Assembly: GCF_000238255.3 (NCBI RefSeq)
Contig: NZ_CP011039.1
Coordinates: forward strand, 1,351,001 to 1,415,000
Length of the DNA stretch: 64,000 bases
Direction: 5' to 3'
Source: Pseudoalteromonas spongiae UST010723-006
Lineage (GTDB): Bacteria > Pseudomonadota > Gammaproteobacteria > Enterobacterales > Alteromonadaceae
Shown here: piece after piece, positions 28,755 to 37,591 of the stretch
Position numbering within the stretch: position 1 is the stretch's first letter
How the letters are laid out: each line of letters starts with the position of its first letter
The notes under the pieces: generated by a model
Told to the model about the DNA's origin: nothing
Database searches by the model: none
Seen by the model: only the letters and a program-made list of their open reading frames with translations
Position numbers and translations under genes: made by a program

Positions 28755-29630
28755 CTAGTCTAGACCATATCGTTGCTGGATTTTAACAACTTGCATATGC
28801 GCATCTTCAATATATTGATTACCAAAAATATTTCCATGATTAAGCACGTGGTACAAGTTATAAATATGCTTTCTTTCTTGGTAAGTTTCGGGCAGTGGAT
28901 AGGTATCTTGATAGCCAACATAAAAATCATGGTGAAATTTGCCAAACAGCTCGGTCATAGCAATATCGGCTTCGCGGTCGCCATAATAGCATGCTGGGTC
29001 AAACACGCTCGGTTTGTGTTGGCAAAAGCCTACATTGCCTCGCCATAAATCACCATGCAGTAATGATGGCTGACAACGATGGGTATGCAGTATTTGCTTT
29101 ATTAAATCGACAAAGCGGTCAATATCCACCAAATGAATGCGTTTTTCCGCCAGCAGTTGCAGTTGAAAACCAATTCGCTGTTCGGCAAAAAAAGTATCCC
29201 ATTTTTTATGCCACTCATTAGGCTGAGCAGTTAAACCTATGTAGTTATCTAAATCAAAGCCAAACATTTGTTGTTGATGTTTTTTATGAAGTTCAGCTAA
29301 TGTCACACCAAAGTGATACCAATCGGTTTCTCTGCCGTCATCTAAATCAAGCCATTCAATTACATGGTAGGCAAACTCATTACTTTGACCGACAAGCAGC
29401 GAATCGGCAACGTAAAAAGTGCTTTCTTTGGTAAGGGTGTTTAAACCAATGCGTTCTTGTTCAAAGTTATCGAGTTTGTCTTTACTTGCGACTTTAACAA
29501 AAAAACTCTGTTTATCATCTGAAAGTTTATAAAGCAGATCATCTCCAGAGTTCGACAGTTGAATTTTGTTCGATATAGCGAGGTTACAATGTAGGGTTTT
29601 TGACAGTTCGGTGATTAGGGCATTCCACAT
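28755..29630 (-). CDS. Fructosamine kinase-family protein
   Basis: 291 residues of the protein-kinase-like (aminoglycoside phosphotransferase-like) fold. Catalytic loop LLHGDLWRGNVGF and the metal-binding SVFDPACYYGDREADIAMTE are intact. The family phosphorylates ketosamines (glycation products) so that they fall off proteins; bacterial members may act on ribulosamines or erythrulosamines. AGGA precedes the ATG. Stands alone, convergent with no partner gene. Confidence 0.92.
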   Translation of the reverse strand: MWNALITELSKTLHCNLAISNKIQLSNSGDDLLYKLSDDKQSFFVKVASKDKLDNFEQERIGLNTLTKESTFYVADSLLVGQSNEFAYHVIEWLDLDDGRETDWYHFGVTLAELHKKHQQQMFGFDLDNYIGLTAQPNEWHKKWDTFFAEQRIGFQLQLLAEKRIHLVDIDRFVDLIKQILHTHRCQPSLLHGDLWRGNVGFCQHKPSVFDPACYYGDREADIAMTELFGKFHHDFYVGYQDTYPLPETYQERKHIYNLYHVLNHGNIFGNQYIEDAHMQVVKIQQRYGLD

Positions 29631-29780
29631 GATTAAGTCCTTCGCGCGATTTAGTTTGCTAGTGGCGCAAGCACACAGTTGAGCAACAAACTAACTATAG
29701 TCAAGGCTCATTATTTTTGAGCACCGTTTACAAAAAAGCACATAAAATAAGAAGAAATTCGGCTTTTTGCCCTTGCTTCT

Positions 29781-29823
29781 AGCCAAACCCAAACTTTAAA
29801 ATAGCGGCGATTTGGGTTTAGCT
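29781..29823 (+). promoter_or_regulatory. Long hairpin upstream of DUF445 gene
   Basis: AGCCAAACCCAAA (29781-29793) pairs with TTTGGGTTTAGCT (29811-29823) at 12 of 13 positions around a 17-base loop. It ends seven bases before the GGAGGG ribosome site of the TTG start at 29841. It could be a terminator remnant or a 5' leader structure. Confidence 0.45.
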
Positions 29824-29840
29824 GGAATTTGGAGGGTTAG

Positions 29841-30545
29841 TTGAACAAGCACGCTATCACCAATCTTGTCGCTGTGGTGTTAACAGTGGCGGGTTTTGTA
29901 TTGTCTTTACCGTGGTTACTTAGCATTGGTTTATTTGCGTTATCAGGTGCGCTAACAAACTGGCTTGCTGTGCACATGTTATTTGAAAAAGTACCCGGTC
30001 TTTACGGTTCGGGTGTGATTCCAAATCAGTTTGAACAGATTAAATTAGCCATTAAGCGCTTATTTATGTCGCAGTTCTTTACTCAAGAAAATATTAATAA
30101 GCTCATGTCAGCAGAGCTGGATAATAGCGATAATGGCATCGATTTCACGCCGATCATTGAAAATACCGATTTAAACCCTGCGTTTGACTCGTTGGTAGAC
30201 GTGGTTGAAAACTCGCAGTTTGGCGCGATGCTTGGCATGTTTGGTGGTACAGCAGTACTTGAACCAATGAAACAGCCGTTTATTGAAAAAATGCAGTCAT
30301 CGCTTATTGAGATCAGTAGCTCTGAAGTATTCCATAAAACTGTGCAAGCACAGCTAACATCTAACACCAGTGCGGAAAAGCTCCAATCAAAAATTGAAGC
30401 GATTATTGAGGCGCGTTTAACCGAGTTAACGCCTGAACTTGTCAAAGAGCTTATTCAAAACCTTATTAAAGAGCACCTAGGCTGGTTGGTTGTTTGGGGT
30501 GGAGTATTCGGTGGTTTATTTGGCTTACTTGCTCATTTTATTTAA
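29841..30545 (+). CDS. DUF445-family membrane protein
   Basis: 234 residues. The start codon is TTG, supported by GGAGGG eight bases upstream. N-terminal hydrophobic segments (LVAVVLTVAGFVLSLPWLLS, then IGLFALSGALTNWLAVHMLF) include the family's TNWLAVxMLF signature. A helical domain follows, and a final hydrophobic segment (WLVVWGGVFGGLFGLLAHF) ends the protein, so both ends are in the inner membrane. Function unknown. Confidence 0.85.
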   Translation: MNKHAITNLVAVVLTVAGFVLSLPWLLSIGLFALSGALTNWLAVHMLFEKVPGLYGSGVIPNQFEQIKLAIKRLFMSQFFTQENINKLMSAELDNSDNGIDFTPIIENTDLNPAFDSLVDVVENSQFGAMLGMFGGTAVLEPMKQPFIEKMQSSLIEISSSEVFHKTVQAQLTSNTSAEKLQSKIEAIIEARLTELTPELVKELIQNLIKEHLGWLVVWGGVFGGLFGLLAHFI

Positions 30546-30575
30546 AGCCGATTATCTATTAAAAAGAATTACGTA

Positions 30576-30600
30576 AAAACGGAGGCAGAGCCTCCGTTTT
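30576..30600. terminator. Bidirectional terminator
   Basis: AAAACGGAGGC and GCCTCCGTTTT flank a 3-base loop (AGA) between the DUF445 gene and the convergent small secreted protein. Confidence 0.9.
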
Positions 30601-30640
30601 CTTGTCTTATTCCTGTCATTATCCAAACACCATGTTAAGG

Positions 30641-30991
30641 TTACTTGCTGCCTGAAACATAGATGATTTGTTTTTTCGCCATTGCTAAGTCTTGAATACT
30701 GGTTGATGTTTTAACTTCTAAGTTTAAATATTTGCCAGTGCGGTTAAGGCCATATGTATTTGCAAATTTCGCCAGCGACATATCATTACAAGTTAGTTTA
30801 TCCGCCAGTGAATGCTTTTTAAGATAAGTTTCTTTAAGTTCACGATGTAGTTTAAGCGGTTTGTTTGTTGTCATTGCCATACAAAGCGCAGTACCCGGCG
30901 AATTATCTGCTGCGACAAATTGTGTATCTGCAGATGCGTTTACTGAAGCGAAAAGGGTGGTGCTAATAAGTGCTGCTGCTAAAATTTTCAT
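30641..30991 (-). CDS. Small secreted protein, DUF3718-like
   Basis: 116 residues with a clear signal peptide (MKILAAALISTTLFASVNASA, cleavage near ASA-DT). Mature part about 95 residues with two Cys (ALCMAM and LTCNDM) that could form a disulfide in the periplasm. It resembles DUF3718, small exported proteins common in Pseudoalteromonas and Alteromonas. AGGAATTTAAC precedes the ATG. Function unknown. Confidence 0.75.
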   Translation of the reverse strand: MKILAAALISTTLFASVNASADTQFVAADNSPGTALCMAMTTNKPLKLHRELKETYLKKHSLADKLTCNDMSLAKFANTYGLNRTGKYLNLEVKTSTSIQDLAMAKKQIIYVSGSK

Positions 30992-31135
30992 GTTAAATTC
31001 CTCATTCCAACATTAATTAAAGTAAATGTTCACGTTTTCAATTGAACGTACTTATATAGTCGCTGAAACTCGAAAAAATGCTGTTAACCGAACGTGACAG
31101 GGTGTAAAAGAGTATTTCAAATGTGTCATTAGCGC

Positions 31136-31162
31136 ATAAAAAACGCCACTTTTCATGGCGTT
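31136..31162 (-). terminator. Terminator of cobTSO
   Basis: On the minus strand AACGCCA and TGGCGTT flank a 7-base loop, followed by TTTTTATG. It lies about 85 bases after the cobO stop. Confidence 0.8.
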
Positions 31163-31247
31163 AATATGTGACATTTGCAATAAATAGCTGAAATTATTTT
31201 TTAACTTTTTTCATTGCTGAAGTAATTACACGTCGCTTTGTGTTAAT

Positions 31248-31844
31248 TTACCAGTCGATGCCTTTACGCGCTTTAACGCCGTTTTCAAAGGCATGTTTGA
31301 CATTACGTACTTCGGAGACTGTGTCAGCGAGCTCTTCTAACTTACGGTGTGCTGCGCGACCGGTCACAATCACGGATTGCTCTTTTGGGCGTTTGGCAAT
31401 TGCCATTAGTACGTCATCAAGGTCAATATAGTCGTAATTAATCATGTAGGTGATTTCATCAAGTACGACCAAATCTATGGTGTCATCTGATAAACACTGT
31501 TTGATGTCTTGCCACACAGCTTGCGCGGCTTGTGTATCTGATTCTCGGTTTTGCGTTTCCCAAGTGAAGCCTGTCGACATAACAAAAAAAGTGGCGCCGG
31601 CATTTTCAAGTAAATTGCGCTCACCACACTCCCAGCCGCCTTTAACAAATTGTGCTACAGCTGCTTTTTGCCCATGACCTACAGCACGTGCAACCGTGCC
31701 AAACGCACTGGTCGACTTCCCTTTGCCATTACCAGTGATAACGAGAAATAGTCCTTTCTCTATGGTTGCTTTGGCAACTTTCTCATCGACCGCTTTTTTG
31801 ATTTTTTCTTGACGCTTTTGATGTTGTTCAAATTTATCTGACAT
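31248..31844 (-). CDS. cobO: Corrinoid adenosyltransferase
   Basis: Transfers the 5'-deoxyadenosyl group of ATP to the cobalt of corrinoids (also called BtuR/CobA). 198 residues from the ATG at 31844, preceded by GGAA, matching the family N-terminus MSDKFEQHQKRQ. P-loop VITGNGKGKSTSAFGT and the LVVLDEITYMINYDYID strand are intact. It starts two bases after cobS ends, so cobT-cobS-cobO form one operon. Confidence 0.95.
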   Translation of the reverse strand: MSDKFEQHQKRQEKIKKAVDEKVAKATIEKGLFLVITGNGKGKSTSAFGTVARAVGHGQKAAVAQFVKGGWECGERNLLENAGATFFVMSTGFTWETQNRESDTQAAQAVWQDIKQCLSDDTIDLVVLDEITYMINYDYIDLDDVLMAIAKRPKEQSVIVTGRAAHRKLEELADTVSEVRNVKHAFENGVKARKGIDW

Positions 31845-31846
31845 TG

Positions 31847-32614
31847 TTATTCCAAAAATAATAAAACTAAGCAATATATCAATACTTCGAAAATTTGCTG
31901 AGCCGCGCCCAAACAATCTCCGGTATAGCCATTAATGTGTTTTTTAAACCAAGCGATAAGTACGCTGCGAACCGCGAAACAGGTCACAAAGAGTGCTATA
32001 AGCTTTAGTAAACTCATGCCATACAAAAATAACACAGCACATAGTACACAAAAGGTAAGCCATAAACGGTTCTGAGCGCTGCTTGGCAAGTGTTTGGCAA
32101 TTGGTTTTACTTTGCTTATGGTGTCTTCTGTGACATAAGGGCATGTGCCAATAATACTAGTGGCAAATGCACGGCTAATACCATGTGCTGCGATTAATGC
32201 CATGACAATATGACTTGTTGCAACGAGGGTTTGATACTTGATTGCAAACAGCGAAATCAGAGCTAGTGTACCATAGGTGCCAAGGCGTGAGTCTTTCATA
32301 ATTTCCAGTTTTCTATGGGCATCGAATGCACCGCCAAAGCCATCGGCAATATCTGCTAGGCCATCTTCATGAAAACCGCCCGTAAGTAATAAACCAATTA
32401 TTATTACAAGCACAACCGATACGCTAATTGGCAACACAAGTTGTAAAAGGTAAACACATAACCCGAGTAAACACCCAATAAATACGCCAACTAGCGGAAA
32501 ATAACCAGACGCCTTGTTGAGTTTGTCATCACTGTAGTCGTCTATATGAATGGGAATACGCGTTAAAAAGCTGAGCGCTAACTTAAATAACGCGATTTCA
32601 TGTTGTAGCGTCAT
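31847..32614 (-). CDS. cobS: Adenosylcobinamide-GDP ribazoletransferase
   Basis: Joins adenosylcobinamide-GDP to alpha-ribazole (phosphate), completing cobalamin. 255 residues, inner-membrane, with about six hydrophobic segments. Family motifs SFLTRIPIH near the N-terminus, FPLVGVFIG, and GGFHEDGLADIADGFGGAFD with the acidic metal site. Its ATG overlaps the cobT TAA by one base (TAATG). Confidence 0.94.
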   Translation of the reverse strand: MTLQHEIALFKLALSFLTRIPIHIDDYSDDKLNKASGYFPLVGVFIGCLLGLCVYLLQLVLPISVSVVLVIIIGLLLTGGFHEDGLADIADGFGGAFDAHRKLEIMKDSRLGTYGTLALISLFAIKYQTLVATSHIVMALIAAHGISRAFATSIIGTCPYVTEDTISKVKPIAKHLPSSAQNRLWLTFCVLCAVLFLYGMSLLKLIALFVTCFAVRSVLIAWFKKHINGYTGDCLGAAQQIFEVLIYCLVLLFLE

Positions 32615-33627
32615 TACAAGGCAATTCCCAAATCTTCAAAACTGGCCATCTCATTGTAAAAGTTAACGGCTGCCTCAATTAACCCAAGGCAAAGTGCGGC
32701 GCCAGTGCCTTCTCCTAGCCTTAAAGAAAGATCAAGCAATGGCTCTACCGCTAATTTGTCTAACATTTGGCCATGTGCGGATTCGTTTGATTTATGGGCA
32801 AATACTAAATTAGTTCTAATACTTGGTTTGATTGCCAGAGCAATAGCCGCTGCGCTTGTTACAATAAATCCATCAACCAATATTAATTTGTTGTGTATAG
32901 AAGCTTCCAGCATGGTAAAGGTCATGGTAGCAATCTCAAAACTACCTAGCTGGCGCAAAATTTCGAGCGGCTGGTCGCTGTCTACACGCTTAACCGCCTT
33001 ACTTATAAGCAAACGTTTGTTGTTAAATTGTTGCTGGTCAATGCCAGTGCCATGTCCAACCACATTTTCTACAGGTAGCTTAAATAGTTTTGCAAATATA
33101 GCACTTGCTGGACTGGTATTACCGATCCCCATTTCGCCAAAGGCTATTAGATTAGTATCTAGCTGTTGTAGCAACTTTTCACTATGCAAGCGTGCTTCAT
33201 CGAACTGTGTTTCAGTTAAAGCGGGCTCTACGCTTATATCACCACAAACATTACCTAAGCGCGCGTTTATTAAATTATTATGCGTTGGTAATTGGGTCTG
33301 AATACCGCAATCGACTACCTTTAATTGCCAATTTGTTGACTTTATAAAGCTATTGATCGCAGCTTGCCCGCTTAAAAAGCAACTCACCATCAACGTGGTA
33401 ACGTCACTTGGGGCAATACTGATATTGTGTTTAGCAATACCATGGTCACCAGCAAACACAAGTAACGTAGGATTTAGAATAGATAATGAATTTTCACTGC
33501 TAGGGGTAAGGTGTAGCGTAGCGATTTGCGCTGCAAGTTGTTCTATTTTACCAAGCGAGCCTAACGGTTTAATCTTACCGTTAATGGTGTTTTGAATTGT
33601 GTCGGCAATATTGTTGCTGGTAGACAT
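32614..33627 (-). CDS. cobT: Dimethylbenzimidazole phosphoribosyltransferase
   Basis: Activates 5,6-dimethylbenzimidazole with nicotinate mononucleotide to alpha-ribazole phosphate. 337 residues from the ATG at 33627, preceded by GGAAA; the frame is open 18 codons further without a site. Signatures: KPLGSLGKIEQLA, VFAGDHGIAKHNIS, GEMGIGNTSPASAI, and the C-terminal LRLGEGTGAALCLGL containing the catalytic Glu. First gene of cobTSO, divergent from cobU by 69 bases. Confidence 0.95.
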   Translation of the reverse strand: MSTSNNIADTIQNTINGKIKPLGSLGKIEQLAAQIATLHLTPSSENSLSILNPTLLVFAGDHGIAKHNISIAPSDVTTLMVSCFLSGQAAINSFIKSTNWQLKVVDCGIQTQLPTHNNLINARLGNVCGDISVEPALTETQFDEARLHSEKLLQQLDTNLIAFGEMGIGNTSPASAIFAKLFKLPVENVVGHGTGIDQQQFNNKRLLISKAVKRVDSDQPLEILRQLGSFEIATMTFTMLEASIHNKLILVDGFIVTSAAAIALAIKPSIRTNLVFAHKSNESAHGQMLDKLAVEPLLDLSLRLGEGTGAALCLGLIEAAVNFYNEMASFEDLGIAL

Positions 33628-33696
33628 CTGGATTTCCAAATATTTTTTAGTTATTGTGCGTGACAAACCCAGCAGTAACAAGGGCTTTTGCTTTTA

Positions 33697-34221
33697 ATGA
33701 AGAAAAATTTAGTAATTGGTGGTGTGCGTTCTGGTAAATCCCGTTATGCCGAACAAACAGCGCAAGAATACGCAACTCAGCTAGGACTTCCGGTTGTTTA
33801 TATTGCAACCGCTGAAGCGTTTGACGATGAAATGAAAAGCCGTATCGAGCGCCACAAACACACGCGCCCTAAGCAGTGGCAAACCATTGAAAGCGGTCCC
33901 AAACTTGTTGACTCATTGAATGCAGTTGAAGAACCTTGCATTATATTGATTGATTGCTTAACGGTTTGGCTAAATAACTGTTTGTATTATCAACAAATTG
34001 ATTGGCAAGAAGAAAAGCAACGCTTTCTTGATTGGTTAACGCGAACTAAAAATGCTGTGATTATGGTAAGTAATGAGGTTGGTTTTTCTATAACACCCGA
34101 TAATGCATTAGCGCGCCAATTTGCCGATGAGCAAGGTTGGTTAAATCAAGATGTTGCGCGTATTGCAAGCACGGTTACGTTTACCATTGCTGGGATCGCT
34201 CATGAACTCAAACACGACTAA
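33697..34221 (+). CDS. cobU: Adenosylcobinamide kinase/guanylyltransferase
   Basis: Phosphorylates adenosylcobinamide and then attaches GMP. 174 residues from the ATG at 33697; a TTG at 33688 would add three and has AAGGG nearer, so the start is not settled. P-loop GGVRSGKSR (about 7-15), IATAEAFDDEMKSRIERHKHTRP with the guanylated His, and CLTVWLNN are intact. It overlaps cobC by 20 bases. Confidence 0.95.
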   Translation: MKKNLVIGGVRSGKSRYAEQTAQEYATQLGLPVVYIATAEAFDDEMKSRIERHKHTRPKQWQTIESGPKLVDSLNAVEEPCIILIDCLTVWLNNCLYYQQIDWQEEKQRFLDWLTRTKNAVIMVSNEVGFSITPDNALARQFADEQGWLNQDVARIASTVTFTIAGIAHELKHD

Positions 34222-34801
34222 CATTTACTTACTACGGCATGGGTTACCAGAGGGTGATAAATGCTTACGTGGATTGACGGATTTTGCGATCACCGAACAC
34301 GGGCTTTCACAAATGCAGCAAGCTAGCGATGGGCTAACTATCGATGCCGTTATAAGCTCGCCACTTAAACGCTGTTGCTACTTTGCAAAAACCTACGCCG
34401 ATGACAAAAACCTCAGTTTTGAAACGATGAGTGATTTTGCTGAAATGAATTTTGGCGATTGGGATGGCAAACCATTTAGCGAATTATTTGAGCACCATAA
34501 CAGCCAAATTATGGCATTTTTTAAATCGCCGTATTCGGTATCGCCTCCTAATGGTGAAACCATGGTGGCGTTTAATCAACGTGTAACCACAGCGTTTAAA
34601 TTTGTCTGTCAGCAGTATCAAGGAAAGAATCTATTACTGGTAAGTCACGCTGGCGTGATGCGCGAAATTCTTCAGTTAGTACTCGGGGTACAACAATCCG
34701 ATGGGCAGTTTCAGCAATCCATTGATTTAGCCTACGCTAGTTTGTTAAAGATTAGCGTGATAAATGACAAGGGCGACTATTTTTACCGATTACATTTGTA
34801 G
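34202..34801 (+). CDS. cobC: Alpha-ribazole phosphatase-like histidine phosphatase
   Basis: Probably removes the phosphate from alpha-ribazole phosphate or from cobalamin phosphate. 199 residues from the ATG at 34202, which has GGGA upstream and lies inside the cobU end. Phosphohistidine motif IYLLRHGLPEGD (about 8-19), SSPLKRC, EMNFGDWDG, and LLVSHAGVMREIL with the second His are intact. Role assigned from operon with cobU; the fold alone would only say histidine phosphatase. Confidence 0.88.
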   Translation: MNSNTTNIYLLRHGLPEGDKCLRGLTDFAITEHGLSQMQQASDGLTIDAVISSPLKRCCYFAKTYADDKNLSFETMSDFAEMNFGDWDGKPFSELFEHHNSQIMAFFKSPYSVSPPNGETMVAFNQRVTTAFKFVCQQYQGKNLLLVSHAGVMREILQLVLGVQQSDGQFQQSIDLAYASLLKISVINDKGDYFYRLHL

Positions 34802-34907
34802 CGTTTACATTTGTTTATAGCAAATAAGCGGGTGTTTACCGTAAAAATGTGCAATTGCGGCTTTTATTCGCTACATTTGAGCAGTATTTTTTCGGAGAAT
34901 AACAATA

Positions 34908-36290
34908 ATGCAAAGATTTATCCCTTCTGCGTTAGTTGTTGCTATGTCACTGGGGCTGGCAGCTTGTAATAAACAAGCACCACAAGGTGAGCACGTTTCA
35001 ATTAACAAAAATCCATACCCGAGTACTTATCAACCTTATGAAAGTACAGAATTACTGATTAAGAATGCTACCGTATTAACAGGTACTGGCGAACGTCTTG
35101 ATAATGCAGATGTATTGATTTTAAATGGCCAAATTTCAAAAGTAGGCGAAAACTTAAGTCATGCAAGTGCACGCGTAATTGACGCCAATGGCAAGTGGGT
35201 TACTCCGGGTATTATTGATGTACACTCGCATTTAGGTGCCTACCCAAGCCCGTCGGTTGAATCGCACCAAGACGGCAATGAAATGACTAGCCCAAATACC
35301 GCTTACGTATGGGTTGAACACTCAATCTGGCCACAAGATCCTGGTTTTAATACTGCCCGTGCTGGTGGTATTACATCACTGCAAGTTTTACCAGGCTCAG
35401 CTAATTTATTTGGCGGCCGCGGCGTAACGCTTAAAAACGTACCAGCGCACACCATGCAAGCAATGAAATTCCCAGATGCACCTTATGGTTTAAAAATGGC
35501 ATGTGGTGAGAACCCGAAACGCGTATATGGTAGCCGCAAAGAGTCACCAGCAACACGTATGGGTAACATGGCTGGCTATCGCAGCGCATGGGCTGAGGCA
35601 ACAGAATACAAACTTGCTTGGGAAAAATACGATCGCGAGCATAAGTTAGGTTTAACCGTTGATGCACCAGAGCGTGATATTAAACTAGATACACTACGTG
35701 GCGTTTTAGATGGCGAGATCATGATCCATAACCACTGCTACAAAGCAGAAGAAATGGCGATGATGATTGACCTATCAAAAGAATTTGGTTACCACGCAGG
35801 TACGTTCCACCATGGTATTGAAGCATACAAAATTGCAGACTTACTAGCAGATAACGGCAGCTGTGCTGCACTTTGGCCTGATTGGTGGGGCTTTAAGATG
35901 GAAGCTTACGACATGGTGCAAGAAAACATTGCCATTGTTGATGCGGTTAAAAATTCATGTGCCATCGTTCACTCAGATTCAGACACAACAATTCAGCGTC
36001 TAAACCAAGAAGCGGCAAAAGTAATGTACCGCGCTAATGAAAACGGTTTTGATATTAAAGAAGAGCATGCTATTCGTTGGATCACGCAAAACGCTGCGAT
36101 ATCGCTGGGTGTTGAAGATAAAGTGGGTAGCCTAGAAGCCGGCAAGCAAGCAGATGTTGTTATTTGGAATCAAAGCCCATTTAGTGTTTACGCACAGGCA
36201 GAGCAAGTATTTATTGACGGCGCAAAAGTATATGACCGCAACGATGAAAAATACCAAGCGAAAAGCGACTTTATGTTAGGCCAGCAATAA
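34908..36290 (+). CDS. Exported amidohydrolase lipoprotein
   Basis: 460 residues. Lipoprotein signal ends in LAAC (Cys20). An imidazolonepropionase-like amidohydrolase: beta-sandwich strands (LLIKNATVLTGTGERLDNAD), metal motif DVHSHLG with His106 and His108, further His in IMIHNHCYK and FHHGIEAY, and the catalytic Asp region VHSDSDTT. GSLEAGKQADVVIWN is the typical C-terminal return strand. All metal residues appear present, so it should be active on an amide or imide bond in the periplasm. Eleven bases separate it from a paralogue that lacks the metal site. Substrate unknown. Confidence 0.88.
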   Translation: MQRFIPSALVVAMSLGLAACNKQAPQGEHVSINKNPYPSTYQPYESTELLIKNATVLTGTGERLDNADVLILNGQISKVGENLSHASARVIDANGKWVTPGIIDVHSHLGAYPSPSVESHQDGNEMTSPNTAYVWVEHSIWPQDPGFNTARAGGITSLQVLPGSANLFGGRGVTLKNVPAHTMQAMKFPDAPYGLKMACGENPKRVYGSRKESPATRMGNMAGYRSAWAEATEYKLAWEKYDREHKLGLTVDAPERDIKLDTLRGVLDGEIMIHNHCYKAEEMAMMIDLSKEFGYHAGTFHHGIEAYKIADLLADNGSCAALWPDWWGFKMEAYDMVQENIAIVDAVKNSCAIVHSDSDTTIQRLNQEAAKVMYRANENGFDIKEEHAIRWITQNAAISLGVEDKVGSLEAGKQADVVIWNQSPFSVYAQAEQVFIDGAKVYDRNDEKYQAKSDFMLGQQ

Positions 36291-36301
36291 GGAATACAGT
36301 G

Positions 36302-37549
36302 ATGAAATTATTTAAACAGACCTTACTTGCTGCAGCGGTGTTAAGTTCAGCAGGCGCAATGGCGCAAACAACTGCAATTATTAATGCACAAATCCATACT
36401 GCATCTGAGCAAGGTGTTATTAAAAACGGTAGTGTGATCATCGAAGACGGCAAAATCAAAGCCGTTACTACTGACGCAGCAACCGCAGATGTGATTATTG
36501 ATGCACAAGGTAAAATTGTAACGCCTGGTTTTATTGGCAGCATGAACCAACTTGGTTTAGTGGAAGTGGGCGCCGTTGCTTCATCGCGTGATGGCAACGA
36601 GAAAAAAGGTGGTATTACCTTTGACCCATCACTTGCGTTTAACCCAAAATCAACACTGATTGCGTATGCACGTAAAGGCGGGATCACCCGTGATGTTATT
36701 GCGCCAAGTTGGGGTGAAAGTCCATTTGTTGGTTTAAGCTCAACGGTTAATTTAAGCGGCGAGTTTGGTACAAGTGTGGTTGATAGCCAAAATGCGATTA
36801 TTGTTAATCTAGGCGGTACTAAAGACGGTTCACGTGCAGCGTCTTTAAGTGAATTTATCGATACGCTAGAAGAGCAGCAAACGAAAATTGCGAAAGCAAA
36901 AAAATCTGACAAAAAAGACGATAAAGCAGAGCCTTCTAAAAAAGAAAAGCTATTAACAGCGGCATTAAACGGTGAAAAACCTGTTGTTGTGCGTGTATCA
37001 CGTGCACAAGACATGCTTGAGCTAATTAAAGTGAAAGAGCGCTTTGGTATCGATTTGGTGATTTCAGGCGCGGAAGATGCATTGCCAATCAAAGCAGAAC
37101 TGGCGGCAGCTAAGGTACCTGTTATTTTAAGTGCGATGGCAAATTTACCGGGTGATTTTGATTCGTTAAATGCGTCACTTGAAACAGCTGGCGAGTTAGA
37201 AAAAGCCGGTGTGCTGGTGGCACTTACTATTGCAGGCGATAGCAGCCACAATGTGTATCAACTGCGTTATGATGCGGGTAATGCAATTGCCAATGGCATG
37301 AGCCGAGAAGGTGCACTGAAAGCGATTACAAGTAATGTTGCTGAAATCTTTAATATTGAAGATGCAGGTAGCATTGAAGTTGGCAAGGCTGCAGATTTAG
37401 CTGTATGGTCGGCAGACCCATTTGAATTCAGCACTACACTTGAAAAAGTGATGATTAATGGTGTTGAAGTATCGACTGAGTCGCGTCACGATAAATTACG
37501 TGACCGTTATATGGCTGAAACCAATATGCCACGAGCTTACACTAAGTAA
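36302..37549 (+). CDS. Amidohydrolase-like protein without metal site
   Basis: 415 residues. The ATG at 36302 follows AAGGA and starts a signal peptide (MKLFKQTLLAAAVLSSAGAM, cleavage near AMA-QT). It keeps the amidohydrolase beta-sandwich (IINAQIHTA, GSVIIEDGKIKAV, GKIVTPGFI) and the C-terminal GSIEVGKAADLAVWSADPF. Where active members have DxHxH it reads GSMNQLG. Only three His occur in the whole protein, none in a metal motif. A Lys/Asp-rich stretch (KKSDKKDDKAEPSKKEK, near 203-219) interrupts the barrel. It is co-transcribed with the active-looking homologue upstream and may be a structural or regulatory partner. Confidence 0.85.
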   Translation: MKLFKQTLLAAAVLSSAGAMAQTTAIINAQIHTASEQGVIKNGSVIIEDGKIKAVTTDAATADVIIDAQGKIVTPGFIGSMNQLGLVEVGAVASSRDGNEKKGGITFDPSLAFNPKSTLIAYARKGGITRDVIAPSWGESPFVGLSSTVNLSGEFGTSVVDSQNAIIVNLGGTKDGSRAASLSEFIDTLEEQQTKIAKAKKSDKKDDKAEPSKKEKLLTAALNGEKPVVVRVSRAQDMLELIKVKERFGIDLVISGAEDALPIKAELAAAKVPVILSAMANLPGDFDSLNASLETAGELEKAGVLVALTIAGDSSHNVYQLRYDAGNAIANGMSREGALKAITSNVAEIFNIEDAGSIEVGKAADLAVWSADPFEFSTTLEKVMINGVEVSTESRHDKLRDRYMAETNMPRAYTK

Positions 37550-37562
37550 ACTCAAGCACATT

Positions 37563-37589
37563 AAAAAAGGCGCCAATTGGCGCCTTTTT
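37563..37589. terminator. Bidirectional terminator
   Basis: AAAAAAGGCGCCAATTGGCGCC followed by TTTTT forms a near-perfect palindrome between the amidohydrolase-like gene and the convergent DUF3010-like gene. Confidence 0.92.
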
Positions 37590-37591
37590 AC

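Noticed and set aside
32705..33301. 198-residue plus-strand open frame inside cobT
   Set aside because: Antisense shadow of cobT, which has clear family motifs.
34802..34907. Repeated TTACATTTGT before the amidohydrolase
   Set aside because: Only two partial copies, one inside the cobC end; compatible with chance in AT-rich DNA.
36271..37251. 326-residue minus-strand open frame opposite the amidohydrolase-like gene
   Set aside because: Shadow of a Ser/Ala-rich plus-strand gene. The plus-strand frame has a signal peptide, ribosome site and family motifs; the minus frame has none.
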